A stretch of 64,000 nucleotides of DNA from DATKPA01 sp051955985 (lineage in GTDB: Bacteria > Planctomycetota > Phycisphaerae > WQYP01). The notes under the pieces were generated by a model. The model searched no databases. It was given only the letters and a program-made list of their open reading frames with translations, and was not told the origin of the DNA. Below are positions 8,683 through 16,563 of the stretch, piece by piece. The number at the start of each line of letters is the position of its first letter. Positions within the stretch are counted from its first letter, which is position 1. Location: assembly GCA_051955985.1 (NCBI GenBank), contig JBQCGD010000170.1, positions 1 to 64,000 of the forward strand, read 5' to 3'. The position numbers and the translations under genes were made by a program.

Positions 8683-9288
8683 ATGGCAACTCAAGCCGAC
8701 GACACCCGCACCCTCCGGATTCGCAAATATCCGAACCGGCGCTACTACGACACGACACGGAGCCGGCACGTTACGCTCGAAGAAATCCACTCGCTGATCC
8801 GAGAAGGGTACGATGTTCAAGTGACGGACTCGCGGAGCGGCGAGGATATCACGGGAAAAATTTTGACGCAGATCATCGTCGAGCTGGACTCGCCCAAGCT
8901 GGGGGTGTTTCCAGTTCCCCTGCTGCACAAGCTGCTGCGCTCGAGCGAGAAGATTGTTACGGACTTTGTGCAAAAATACTTCAACGAGGCCCTTGATTCG
9001 TTTCTCGACTCTCAGCGGAACATGGAGCACCTGATGCGTTCGGCGATGGGGCTGCCGACAGGCGGACCGATGGTTGCCGATGTGACCAAGATGTTCTGGT
9101 CGCCCCTGAAGAGTGTCCCATGGGGTGCTCCCCCGCCGCAGCAGGCCGCACCGGCAACCCCGCCTGCAGCCCCCTCTGTACCGGCGGAAGAGGAGTTGCG
9201 GGCCACCATCACCAAGCTTCAGGAGGAGATCGCAGAGCTGCGGCGTGCCGCGAAACCGCCGCGCGCGCGTGCCCGCAAGAAGAAATAA
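8683..9288 (+). CDS. phaR: Polyhydroxyalkanoate synthesis repressor PhaR
   Basis: 201 residues from ATG 8683, which has AGGAGAGG just upstream. The N-terminal PHB/PHA accumulation regulator DNA-binding domain is clear (RIRKYPNRRYYDTTRSRHVT, then EEIHSLIREGYDVQVTDSRSGEDIT). The PHB-binding region follows (ITGKILTQIIVE and the repeated helical part to about 120). After a Pro/Ala-rich linker (about 145-170) comes a coiled coil and a very basic tail. PhaR senses PHB polymer or granules and represses phasin and its own gene. Candidate operators flank the gene at 8634-8663 and 9301-9329. Confidence 0.93.
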   Translation: MATQADDTRTLRIRKYPNRRYYDTTRSRHVTLEEIHSLIREGYDVQVTDSRSGEDITGKILTQIIVELDSPKLGVFPVPLLHKLLRSSEKIVTDFVQKYFNEALDSFLDSQRNMEHLMRSAMGLPTGGPMVADVTKMFWSPLKSVPWGAPPPQQAAPATPPAAPSVPAEEELRATITKLQEEIAELRRAAKPPRARARKKK

Positions 9289-9300
9289 TGCGGGTGTACC

Positions 9301-9329
9301 AAATTTTTTGTGCAAACGCACAAAATTTT
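9301..9329. promoter_or_regulatory. Candidate PhaR operator before the phasin gene
   Basis: Perfect inverted repeat TTTTGTGC-AAAC-GCACAAAA (9306-9325) inside an AT-rich frame, sharing TTGTGCA with the element before phaR. It abuts the -35 box at 9331, where a bound repressor would block polymerase. Confidence 0.65.
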
Positions 9330-9330
9330 C

Positions 9331-9359
9331 TTGACAGGGGGTGATCCAGGTTTTAGGCT
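9331..9359 (+). promoter_or_regulatory. Sigma-70-type promoter of the phasin gene
   Basis: Consensus -35 TTGACA (9331-9336), a 17-base spacer and -10 TAGGCT (9354-9359). It gives a leader of about 64 bases before the phasin ATG at 9430. The adjacent palindrome makes it a natural repression target. Confidence 0.7.
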
Positions 9360-9429
9360 GTTTCATGGCAGTGACGAGATCCGGGTGCGATACCGGTGCT
9401 TCAGGTTGTCCTTTTCTTGAGGAGATGCC

Positions 9430-9888
9430 ATGGTCACGGAAACAGCAGAAGCGACGTCCCCCCCAGGTTCCGAGGTATCGGGCTTGTTTGGCCAGGTCTA
9501 CGGGGCATTCGGAGAAACCATCAAGGTTGCCTTGAAAGCACAGGAAGATGCCGTCAAGTTCTGGGGGCAGGCGGTCGGGAAATCGACCCCTGTGCAGGCG
9601 GTTGCGGGCGAGCTCATATTCACGGCGGAGAAGAACGCTGATGAGTACATCCGGTTAATGGAAAACAGTTATCGCCGAAATGCGGACCTCCTGAAAAAAG
9701 CTCTCCATGCCTCGGGGAATGGCGGCACCGGGAACCTGGAAAAGCAGACTCGCGAATGGTGGGAGGCCTCCATGGAGGTTGCCCGCGACAACGCCCAGGA
9801 TCTCGCCAATACGAATCTACGCGTTGCACAGTCCTGGACTGAGGCGCTCAGGAAAGGTGTACCGCCGCAGGTGGTGTCGGGAAAGTAA
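9430..9888 (+). CDS. phaP: Phasin family protein (PHB granule coat)
   Basis: 152 residues, almost entirely amphipathic helix, with the phasin-like pattern of a short polar start and then long helices (VYGAFGETIKVALKAQEDAVKFW, a stretch around ENSYRRNADLLKKALHA, and REWWEASMEVARDNAQDLANTN). There are no signal peptide or membrane spans. Strong Shine-Dalgarno GAGGAG six bases before the ATG. It has its own promoter and a likely PhaR operator, as expected for a phasin that coats PHB granules. The family is recognised by helical pattern and context rather than by a catalytic motif. Confidence 0.8.
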   Translation: MVTETAEATSPPGSEVSGLFGQVYGAFGETIKVALKAQEDAVKFWGQAVGKSTPVQAVAGELIFTAEKNADEYIRLMENSYRRNADLLKKALHASGNGGTGNLEKQTREWWEASMEVARDNAQDLANTNLRVAQSWTEALRKGVPPQVVSGK

Positions 9889-9890
9889 CC

Positions 9891-9971
9891 ATGGCGGAGC
9901 CGCCGCGAGCCGATGAGGTGACGGCGCCTCCGCCTGGCAAGAAGAAGAAGGCGTCTAAACCTTTGAAGTGA
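9891..9971 (+). CDS. Possible 26-residue Pro/Lys-rich peptide after phasin
   Basis: A tiny frame begins two bases after the phasin stop and encodes a peptide rich in Pro and Lys, with a KKKK run at its end. It is in a different frame from phasin. There is no separate Shine-Dalgarno, so translation would depend on reinitiation. The basic tail resembles the end of PhaR in composition. It may be a detached phasin tail or chance. Confidence 0.25.
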   Translation: MAEPPRADEVTAPPPGKKKKASKPLK

Positions 9972-9984
9972 AGAGATGGGTTGA

Positions 9985-10017
9985 GGGCCTGCGTGGGAGG
10001 AGTGTTCCCGCAGGCCC
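9985..10017 (+). terminator. Hairpin terminator after the phasin gene
   Basis: Strong inverted repeat GGGCCTGCG(T)GGGA (9985-9998) with (T)TCCCGCAGGCCC (10005-10017). No T tract follows, so it may act as an mRNA end-stabiliser or a Rho-aided stop. Confidence 0.5.
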
Positions 10018-10104
10018 AAGAACCAGGGAATTGCAGATTCTAAGAAACGCCGTGGTGGCTGCCTGAGATCGGACCCTTACGGCGGAATGGAACGGAGGCA
10101 GTTC

Positions 10105-11283
10105 ATGAAGGGTGCAGTCCTACTCGCCGGCGGGTCGCGAACTCCGATCGGCGCGTTTAATGGTGCGTTGGCCGAGATGCCGGCGCAGGCGCTGGGTGCT
10201 GTGGCCATCAAATCTGCCCTCGGGCGAGCCGCCGTCGGGCCCGAGATGGTCGATGAGGTGATCTTTGGGAACGTCGTCGGCGCCGGCCTGGGACAGAACG
10301 TCGCGCGGCAATGCGGGATTGGTGCAGGGTTGCCCGTCAGCGTCGGTGCCACGACTGTGAACAAGGTGTGCGGATCCGGGCTCAAAGCTGTGATGCTGGC
10401 GTCCCAGGCGATCGGTGCGGGTGACGCGTCGGTCATCGTCGCCGGCGGCACTGAAAGCATGTCGCGGGCACCTTACCTCCTGGAAAAGGCACGCACCGGC
10501 TATCGCCTCGGCAACGGGGAACTGGTGGATGCCGTTATTCGGGATGGTTTGTGGGATGTCTATAACAACATGCACATGGGCGCCTGCGGCGATCGTTGCG
10601 CATCGCGGTATGGCTTTACTCGCGCCCAGCAGGATGACTTTGCGTCCGTCAGTTACAAGCGAGCCCTGGCGGCCCAGACGACGGGATTGTTCGCGGACGA
10701 AATCGTGCCGGTCGAGACGCCGAGCGGGAAGACCACAATTACCGTCAGCGAGGATGAAACGCCTCGAAAGTTCAACGAAGAGAAGCTTCGGCAGCTTCGA
10801 CCGGCCTTCGGCAAGGACGGCACAGTAACGGCAGGCAATGCTTCAAGCATCAACGACGGCGCCGCAGCCCTCGTCGTTATCTCGGCAGAGAAGGCACAAG
10901 CGATCGGGGCTCGCACGCAGGCACGAGTCCTTGGCTACACCACGGTGTCGCGGGAGCCGGAATGGTTCACGCTGGCGCCGGTCGGCGCCATGCAGAAGCT
11001 CATGGATCGACTGGCGTTGAAAGTGTCTGACGTGGATGTGTTTGAAATCAATGAGGCCTTCAGCGTGGTGACAATGGCCGCGATGAAGGATCTGGACATC
11101 CCACACGAGAAAGTGAACGTGCATGGAGGCGCCGTTGCGCTCGGCCATCCGATCGGCGCCAGCGGCGCCCGCGTGCTGGTGACGTTGATCAATGCGCTTC
11201 GCAAGCGTGGCGGCAAAATCGGCATTGCCTCCTTATGTATAGGGGGCGGGGAGGCTGTTGCGTGTGCTATTGAAGTGCTCTGA
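10105..11283 (+). CDS. phaA: Acetyl-CoA acetyltransferase (beta-ketothiolase)
   Basis: Condenses two acetyl-CoA to acetoacetyl-CoA, the first step of PHB synthesis. I choose ATG 10105 (GGAGG six bases upstream) over ATG 10087; this gives 392 residues, the usual thiolase length. Nucleophilic Cys89 lies in VNKVCGSGLKA, the His motif in GGAVALGHPIGASGAR, and the second catalytic Cys in SLCIGGGEA. Its position upstream of phaE and phaC supports the biosynthetic role. Confidence 0.93.
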   Translation: MKGAVLLAGGSRTPIGAFNGALAEMPAQALGAVAIKSALGRAAVGPEMVDEVIFGNVVGAGLGQNVARQCGIGAGLPVSVGATTVNKVCGSGLKAVMLASQAIGAGDASVIVAGGTESMSRAPYLLEKARTGYRLGNGELVDAVIRDGLWDVYNNMHMGACGDRCASRYGFTRAQQDDFASVSYKRALAAQTTGLFADEIVPVETPSGKTTITVSEDETPRKFNEEKLRQLRPAFGKDGTVTAGNASSINDGAAALVVISAEKAQAIGARTQARVLGYTTVSREPEWFTLAPVGAMQKLMDRLALKVSDVDVFEINEAFSVVTMAAMKDLDIPHEKVNVHGGAVALGHPIGASGARVLVTLINALRKRGGKIGIASLCIGGGEAVACAIEVL

Positions 11284-11485
11284 GGCCAGTCGGTCGGTTC
11301 ATCTTCGCGGCACGGGGCTGAAGAAGGCCTCCTGTCTGCGGGTCGAGGGGGCCGGGTTTCGGGTAACTGGCCATACCCGACCCCTTCGGAATTGGGATTC
11401 GCCTGGCCTGACGCGAAGGTACAATGGGATGAGCGTGTAACACCGAAATTGCTCCTTGCTGGTTGGTGATGAGCAGGAATGAGCC

Positions 11486-11926
11486 ATGAAAACCGTTCCG
11501 CCTGATTATCAGCAGCTGTTCCAGATGTGGCTCGAGTTTGTGTCGGAAATGGCCAACGCCGCCGCCAGCGCGGGCACGGCCGATCCGGTCGAGGCCGCAC
11601 GGCAGATGCGCGATGCTTACTTCCAGGTATTGAGCCGCCAAATCGACGAATACTTCCGTTCACCGCAGTTTCTTGAAATGATGAAGCAGTCGACGGAAAC
11701 GGCCATCGCCCTTCAAAAGCAGGCGAACGACTTTTTTGAGCAGTCGCATCACAGCATCGGTGGTGTTGCCCGGCAGGATGTAGACAGCCTGATGATGGCG
11801 GTGCGCCGCTGTGAAACGCGGGTTTTGGATAAGCTGGAAGGAATTTCACGCAGGCTCGACGACCTTGAAGGCGAGGCAGCAAAAGCTGCATCCGAAAACG
11901 GAAAGAGCTCGCGTCGATCGTCATGA
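11486..11926 (+). CDS. phaE: Class III PHA synthase subunit PhaE (short form)
   Basis: 146 residues, helical, with PhaE-like features: Pro-x-Tyr start, MRDAYFQVLSRQIDEYFRSPQFL, and a C-terminal coiled coil (MAVRRCETRVLDKLEGISRRLDDLE). Classical PhaE is about 350 residues, so this is a minimal version lacking most of the middle. It directly precedes phaC (28 bases), and its AGGA site lies about eight bases before the ATG. It should form the PhaEC complex and stimulate polymerisation. The call depends partly on context. Confidence 0.72.
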   Translation: MKTVPPDYQQLFQMWLEFVSEMANAAASAGTADPVEAARQMRDAYFQVLSRQIDEYFRSPQFLEMMKQSTETAIALQKQANDFFEQSHHSIGGVARQDVDSLMMAVRRCETRVLDKLEGISRRLDDLEGEAAKAASENGKSSRRSS

Positions 11927-11929
11927 TCA

Positions 11930-11945
11930 CCCCATTTAAAGGGGG
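11930..11945 (+). promoter_or_regulatory. Small stem-loop overlapping the phaC ribosome-binding site
   Basis: CCCC (11930-11933) can pair with GGGG (within 11941-11945) across an AT-rich seven-base loop. This would cover the G-rich Shine-Dalgarno of phaC. The stem is only four to five pairs, so any effect would be modest. Confidence 0.25.
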
Positions 11946-11954
11946 AAAATTGCT

Positions 11955-13055
11955 ATGTCAGCCAGCAGCGCCATGTGGGATACCTGGATCGACGGGCTCG
12001 TTAATGAGTCTGTCAGCACCGCCAGGCGGGCGGCGCGGGTTCCCTTCCTTTACTCTCGTGCGCAGCGCGTCCGCAAAGGGGTGACGCCATCCGAGGTCGT
12101 CTACGAAGAGGACCGCCTCAGGCTCTTGCGATATGAATCTTCGGCGATCATGCCGGGCACTACCCCGCTGATCGTTGTCTTTGCACTCGTCAACCGGCCG
12201 TACATACTCGACTTGAAGGAGAACAAGAGCGTCATTTCGCATTTTGTACGTCGTGGATTTGACACCTATCTTGTCGATTGGGGCGTTCCGACTTCGGCGG
12301 ACAGGCAGCTTGCGCTGGACGACTACATCAACGGGTACCTTCTCAACTGCGTCGAGCATGTCCGTGAGCGTACCGGTTCGAAGAAAGTGAGCCTCCTGGG
12401 TTACTGCATGGGCGGCACGATGAGCAGCATTTTCACCGCCCTGCAACCGACGCTTGTCAGGAATCTGATGCTGATGGCTGCAGGGATCGATTTTTCCACG
12501 CGCTCGGGGCTTCTGAATCTGTGGACGGATTCAAAATACTTTGACGTGGACAAGTTCATCGATGCGTTCGGCAATTGCCCCGCGGAATTTCTGCAATCAG
12601 CCTTTCTGATGCTTAAGCCGGTCTCAAACATGATCGAAAAGCCGCTGAACTTCTGCGAAAAGATGGGGAATCCGGATTTCGTTGACGATTTTCTCACGAT
12701 GGAGAGCTGGCTGAACGACAATATTCCGGTCGCCGGTGAGACCTTCCGGGAGTTCGTCAAATATCTCTATCAACAGAACAGGCTGGTCAAGGGAACCATG
12801 CCGGTCGGCCGCCATGTGGTGAATCTCCGGAACATCACGTGCCCGATTCTCAACATCGTTGCGAGCAAGGACGACTTGGTCCCATGTGAGCAAAGCCTTC
12901 CGTTCAATGCCCTGGTGGGATCGACCGATCGCGCGACGAAGCAAATTGCCAGCGGGCACATCGGATTGGCCGTCGGGTCCAAAGCACAGCGGGAACTCTG
13001 GCCGGACGTCGTCCAGTGGCTCGTCGAACGGTCCGGCACGGAAAAAGAATCCTAA
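11955..13055 (+). CDS. phaC: Class III polyhydroxyalkanoate synthase PhaC
   Basis: Polymerises 3-hydroxybutyryl-CoA on PHB granules. 366 residues matches class III PhaC (about 355). It has an alpha/beta-hydrolase fold with lipase-like box GYCMGG carrying nucleophilic Cys151, catalytic Asp in SKDDLVP (about 304-310) and His335 in SGHIGLAVG. The substrate-entry segment LVNRPYILDL is typical. G-rich ribosome site nine bases before the ATG. It is co-transcribed with phaE. Confidence 0.95.
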   Translation: MSASSAMWDTWIDGLVNESVSTARRAARVPFLYSRAQRVRKGVTPSEVVYEEDRLRLLRYESSAIMPGTTPLIVVFALVNRPYILDLKENKSVISHFVRRGFDTYLVDWGVPTSADRQLALDDYINGYLLNCVEHVRERTGSKKVSLLGYCMGGTMSSIFTALQPTLVRNLMLMAAGIDFSTRSGLLNLWTDSKYFDVDKFIDAFGNCPAEFLQSAFLMLKPVSNMIEKPLNFCEKMGNPDFVDDFLTMESWLNDNIPVAGETFREFVKYLYQQNRLVKGTMPVGRHVVNLRNITCPILNIVASKDDLVPCEQSLPFNALVGSTDRATKQIASGHIGLAVGSKAQRELWPDVVQWLVERSGTEKES

Positions 13056-13085
13056 GCGTTGACCATGCACATTACGGATCGCCAG

Positions 13086-13122
13086 CGGAACGCCGGACGG
13101 CTTGATCGCCGCCGGCGTTCCG
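13086..13122. terminator. Bidirectional hairpin between phaC and aceA
   Basis: Perfect 11-base inverted repeat CGGAACGCCGG (13086-13096) and CCGGCGTTCCG (13112-13122) between two convergent genes. No T tract on either side. Confidence 0.5.
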
Positions 13123-13166
13123 CCGGTCGATGCATATCCCAACGGCCCACTCTGCGCAAATGACGC

Positions 13167-14552
13167 CTACTCCTTGGCGGCGGTAACGTGCGGCGGGCGA
13201 GGCGCGGGAATGTTCTGGAATTGCGCTTCTTCGGTCGAGCCGTGCATTGCGGCTGTTGATGCATGGCCGCCATTGATTACCGTCTGGACATCATCAAAAT
13301 ATCCGGTCCCGACGAATCGCTGGTGCGAAGTGGCCTCGTAACCATCCCCTTCGCACGAAAATTCTGCAGCCTGGAATGCGGCGTAAGCCGACATACCGGA
13401 GTTCTTATAGGCTGCCGCCAGTTCGTACATGCCCAAATTCAGGCTATGAAAGCCGGCCAGCGTGATGAACTGGAATTTGTACCCCATGGCGCTCAGTTCG
13501 CGCTGGAAGCTGGCGATGGTCTCATCATCAAGTTTCTTCTTCCAGTTGAAGCTCGGTGAGCAGTTATAGGCGAGCAACTTGTTCGGGAAGTGCTTGTGTA
13601 TTCCCTCGGCGAACTGGCGGGCTTCCGCGAGGTCCGGCTTGGAAGTCTCGCACCAGAGCAAATCGGCATATGGGGCATACGCCACGCCGCGGGAGATCGC
13701 TGATTCGATTCCCCCGCGAATCCGCCAGAAACCCTCGGCCGTCCGCTCCCCGGTGCAGAACGCACGATCGCGCTCGTCGATCACGGTATTCAGCAGGAAT
13801 CCACTGTGCGCGTCGGTCCGCGCGATGATGACCGTCGGCACGCCCATGACGTCGGCGGCCAGCCGTGCTGCAATCAGCTTCTGGATGGCCTCGCGATAAG
13901 GAACGAGCACCTTCCCACCCATGTGACCGCATTTCTTGGCGCTCGAAAGCTGATCCTCAAAGTGGACGCCTGCGGCGCCAGCCTCAATCATGGCTTTCAT
14001 GATTTCGAAAACGTTCAGATTGCCGCCGAATCCAGCCTCGGCGTCGGCCACCATTGGCGCGAACCAGTGCGTGTGATGTTTGCCTTCCGCATGATGTATC
14101 TGGTCCGCGCGAGCAAGGGTGTTGTTGATGCGCCGCACCAGGTTGGGAACCGAGTCTGCGGGATAGAGGCTCTGGTCCGGGTACATATGACCCGCGCTGT
14201 TAGCATCGGCCGCCACCTGCCAGCCGCTCACGTAAATCGCTTTCAGACCAGCGGCCACCATTTGAAGGGCCTGGTTGCCGGTAAGAGCCCCGAGCGCCGG
14301 CACGTAGGGCTCGGTGTGCAGCAGCTTCCACAGTCGATGGGCGCCTTTCCGAGCGAGCGTGTGCTCAATATGCACGCTCCCGCGCAGCCTGCAGACGTCC
14401 TCCGCGGTGTAAGTGCGTTCCACCCCTGTCCAACGTGGATTGGCACGCCAATGTTCCGCGAGCTCTGCCGCACTTCCGCTCGTCGGATAAGATGGATCTT
14501 CATGGGCGTGCCAATGCCCATTTCCGGTTGAACTTGCTCCGAGACTGATCAT
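13167..14552 (-). CDS. aceA: Isocitrate lyase
   Basis: Cleaves isocitrate to glyoxylate and succinate, the first glyoxylate-shunt enzyme. 461 residues. The signature loop KKCGHMGGK (206-214, catalytic Cys208) and metal-binding region GVHFEDQLSS are intact, as are WVAADAN-like and DAEAGFGG segments. Start ATG 14552 has AAAGGA seven bases upstream. It lies 39 bases downstream of aceB on the same strand, so they form an operon. It allows growth on acetyl-CoA released from PHB or fatty acids. Confidence 0.95.
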   Translation of the reverse strand: MISLGASSTGNGHWHAHEDPSYPTSGSAAELAEHWRANPRWTGVERTYTAEDVCRLRGSVHIEHTLARKGAHRLWKLLHTEPYVPALGALTGNQALQMVAAGLKAIYVSGWQVAADANSAGHMYPDQSLYPADSVPNLVRRINNTLARADQIHHAEGKHHTHWFAPMVADAEAGFGGNLNVFEIMKAMIEAGAAGVHFEDQLSSAKKCGHMGGKVLVPYREAIQKLIAARLAADVMGVPTVIIARTDAHSGFLLNTVIDERDRAFCTGERTAEGFWRIRGGIESAISRGVAYAPYADLLWCETSKPDLAEARQFAEGIHKHFPNKLLAYNCSPSFNWKKKLDDETIASFQRELSAMGYKFQFITLAGFHSLNLGMYELAAAYKNSGMSAYAAFQAAEFSCEGDGYEATSHQRFVGTGYFDDVQTVINGGHASTAAMHGSTEEAQFQNIPAPRPPHVTAAKE

Positions 14553-14591
14553 AACGGTTCCTTTCGCAAGGCGTTTTGCAGACGCGGCTTG

Positions 14592-16196
14592 TTACAGCCG
14601 CCCGTATGCAAACGACGTCAAAAACTCCGGGAACTGTGTGCTCCCGCTCAACTCCTGCAGCAGCTCGGCGCCGGCTTCCAATCGGCCGGACGCCGCGACA
14701 TTCTCCCGCTGTCCATCTCGCAACCTGGATAATTCCTCCTTCACGAGGACTGATATCAGTTCAGGGGCTACCGTGCGCCCGTCCGAGAGCAGTGCACGAT
14801 GATGCGCCCACTGCCAGAGCTGGGCGCGCGAAATTTCGGCTGTCGCGGCATCTTCCATCAGGTTGTTGATCGGGACGCATCCTTGGCCGCCCAACCACGC
14901 GGCGAGATACTGGATGGCGACGCTAATGTTGGTCCGCACCCCTTCCTCGGTGACTGTGTACGGCTGGGGAATCGTCAGGAGATCCGTCGGCGCTACGTGA
15001 ACGTCGTCTCGCTTCCGGTCGATCTGGTGATCCCCTGCCAATTTGTTGAACGACTCTCTTGCCACCGGCACGAGTCCGGGATGGGCGACCCACGTCCCGT
15101 CGTGGCCGTCGGACACCTCCCGTTCCTTGTCGGCCCGAACTTTGCCGAGTGCTGCTTCATTTGCGTCGCGATTGCTTTTGATCGGAATTTGCGCCGCCAT
15201 GCCGCCCAGTGCGTGAATTCCGCGGCGGTGGCAAGTCTGAATCGTCAACAGTGTGTACTGGCGCATGAACGGCACCGTCATCGTGACCAGCGCACGTTCG
15301 GAGAGAATCATGTCCTGGCGGTTACGAAACTTCTTGATGATTGAAAAGATGTAGTCCCAGCGACCGCAGTTGAGCCCTGCCGAATGGTCGCGCAGTTCCC
15401 AGAGGATTTCGTCCATTTCGAAGGCGGCGAGGATGGTCTCGATCAACACTGTCGCTCGAATGGTTCCCCGCGGAATGTTCAGTTGGTCTTGCGCCCAGTT
15501 GAAAACATCATTCCACAAGCGCGCTTCGAGGTGGCTCTCCAGCTTTGGGAGATAGAAATAGGGACCGGTGCCTCTTTCAATCAGCGCCCTCGCGTTATGG
15601 AAGAAGTACAGGCCGAAGTCGAAGAGCGATGCGCTGATGTACTCACCCCCGATCGCGACGTGCTTTTCGTCCAGGTGCCATCCGCGCGGCCGTACCATCA
15701 GCGTCGCCACCCTGTCGTTCAGGCGGTAGGTCTTTCCATCCGGTGTTTCGTAGCTGATCGCTCCGCGGACGGCGTCGTAAAGGTTGGCCTGTCCGAGGAT
15801 CAGGTTGTCCCACAGGGGCGCATTCGCATCCTCAAAGTCGGCCATGAAGACATCTGCTCCACTGTTGAGAGCATTGATGATCATCTTGCGATCGACAGGA
15901 CCGGTGATTTCGACGTGGCGACGCCGCAGATCCGGCGGGATTGGAGCGACCCGCCAGTCTGCTTCACGAACGGCCTTCGTTTCCGGCAAGAAGTCGGGCG
16001 TGATGCCCGCATCGATTTGCGCCTGGCGAGCCTGACGACAGTGCAGCAGTTGCTGCCGTCGATCTTCAAATTCGTTCGCCAGCATCTCGAGAAACACCAT
16101 GGCTTCCGGGGTGAGTATTCGGGCGTACTCGGGTTTGACGGGTGCGAGAAGGTCCAGATCCGCCGACAGCGAGTGTTTCTGGCCAATGACGCTCAT
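14592..16196 (-). CDS. aceB: Malate synthase A
   Basis: Condenses glyoxylate with acetyl-CoA to malate. 534 residues, the length of the A isoform. Signatures: GADVFMADFEDANAPLWDN, RPRGWHLDEKH, the strands around PYFYLPKLESHLEARLW, and ATVLIETILAAFEMDEILWE with the catalytic-site acidic residues. The conserved DGHDGTWVAHPGL segment lies near residue 365. Start ATG 16196 has GGAGAG six bases upstream. It is first in an aceB-aceA operon. Confidence 0.95.
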   Translation of the reverse strand: MSVIGQKHSLSADLDLLAPVKPEYARILTPEAMVFLEMLANEFEDRRQQLLHCRQARQAQIDAGITPDFLPETKAVREADWRVAPIPPDLRRRHVEITGPVDRKMIINALNSGADVFMADFEDANAPLWDNLILGQANLYDAVRGAISYETPDGKTYRLNDRVATLMVRPRGWHLDEKHVAIGGEYISASLFDFGLYFFHNARALIERGTGPYFYLPKLESHLEARLWNDVFNWAQDQLNIPRGTIRATVLIETILAAFEMDEILWELRDHSAGLNCGRWDYIFSIIKKFRNRQDMILSERALVTMTVPFMRQYTLLTIQTCHRRGIHALGGMAAQIPIKSNRDANEAALGKVRADKEREVSDGHDGTWVAHPGLVPVARESFNKLAGDHQIDRKRDDVHVAPTDLLTIPQPYTVTEEGVRTNISVAIQYLAAWLGGQGCVPINNLMEDAATAEISRAQLWQWAHHRALLSDGRTVAPELISVLVKEELSRLRDGQRENVAASGRLEAGAELLQELSGSTQFPEFLTSFAYGRL

Positions 16197-16514
16197 GACT
16201 GCTCTCCTTTGTGTTTCCGGACCGCGCTGTTCCCGGCAGCAGAGTTGAACGACAGCATGTGATCAGAGGTGGTTGGCGCGAACGAGCTTGCCGGACGTGA
16301 GAAACCTGCATTCGCCGGATTGGCAGCAATCGCCGGCCTCCACCGGCGGGTCATTCCGTCAGAGGGGGCAACGATCATTGTGCATACGCAAAATGAAAGC
16401 CAATCCCGTTTATTGTCACTTTATGATATGAAAAACACGAATCAACCCTAGGAGGTGTGCAATTGTGACGCGAGTGCATTACAGCACGTCGCTATCGCAC
16501 AAAAAAGGGTATTT
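16197..16514. other. Intergenic region between aceB and phaB with promoter elements
   Basis: No supported gene. The - strand must hold the aceBA promoter. A hairpin CGCCGG-N6-CCGGCG lies near 16329-16346 in the likely aceB leader. On the + strand a TATGAT box (16422-16427), a strong AGGAGGTG (16451-16458) and a terminator (16515-16557) line up as if a short + strand RNA were made, but no complete open frame lies between them. Confidence 0.4.
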
Positions 16515-16557
16515 TTGCCCCCCCCCAGGGGGCGGCAAGTTTTTCGCTTTTGTTTTC
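16515..16557 (+). terminator. GC-rich hairpin with T tract beyond the phaB 3' end
   Basis: TTGC plus a run of nine C pairs with GGGGGCGGCAA (16528-16538), followed on the + strand by GTTTTTCGCTTTTGTTTTC. This is a textbook terminator for + transcription. On the - strand the same stem could end phaB transcripts, with TTTTTT ten bases further on. Confidence 0.6.
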
Positions 16558-16563
16558 TGTGAT

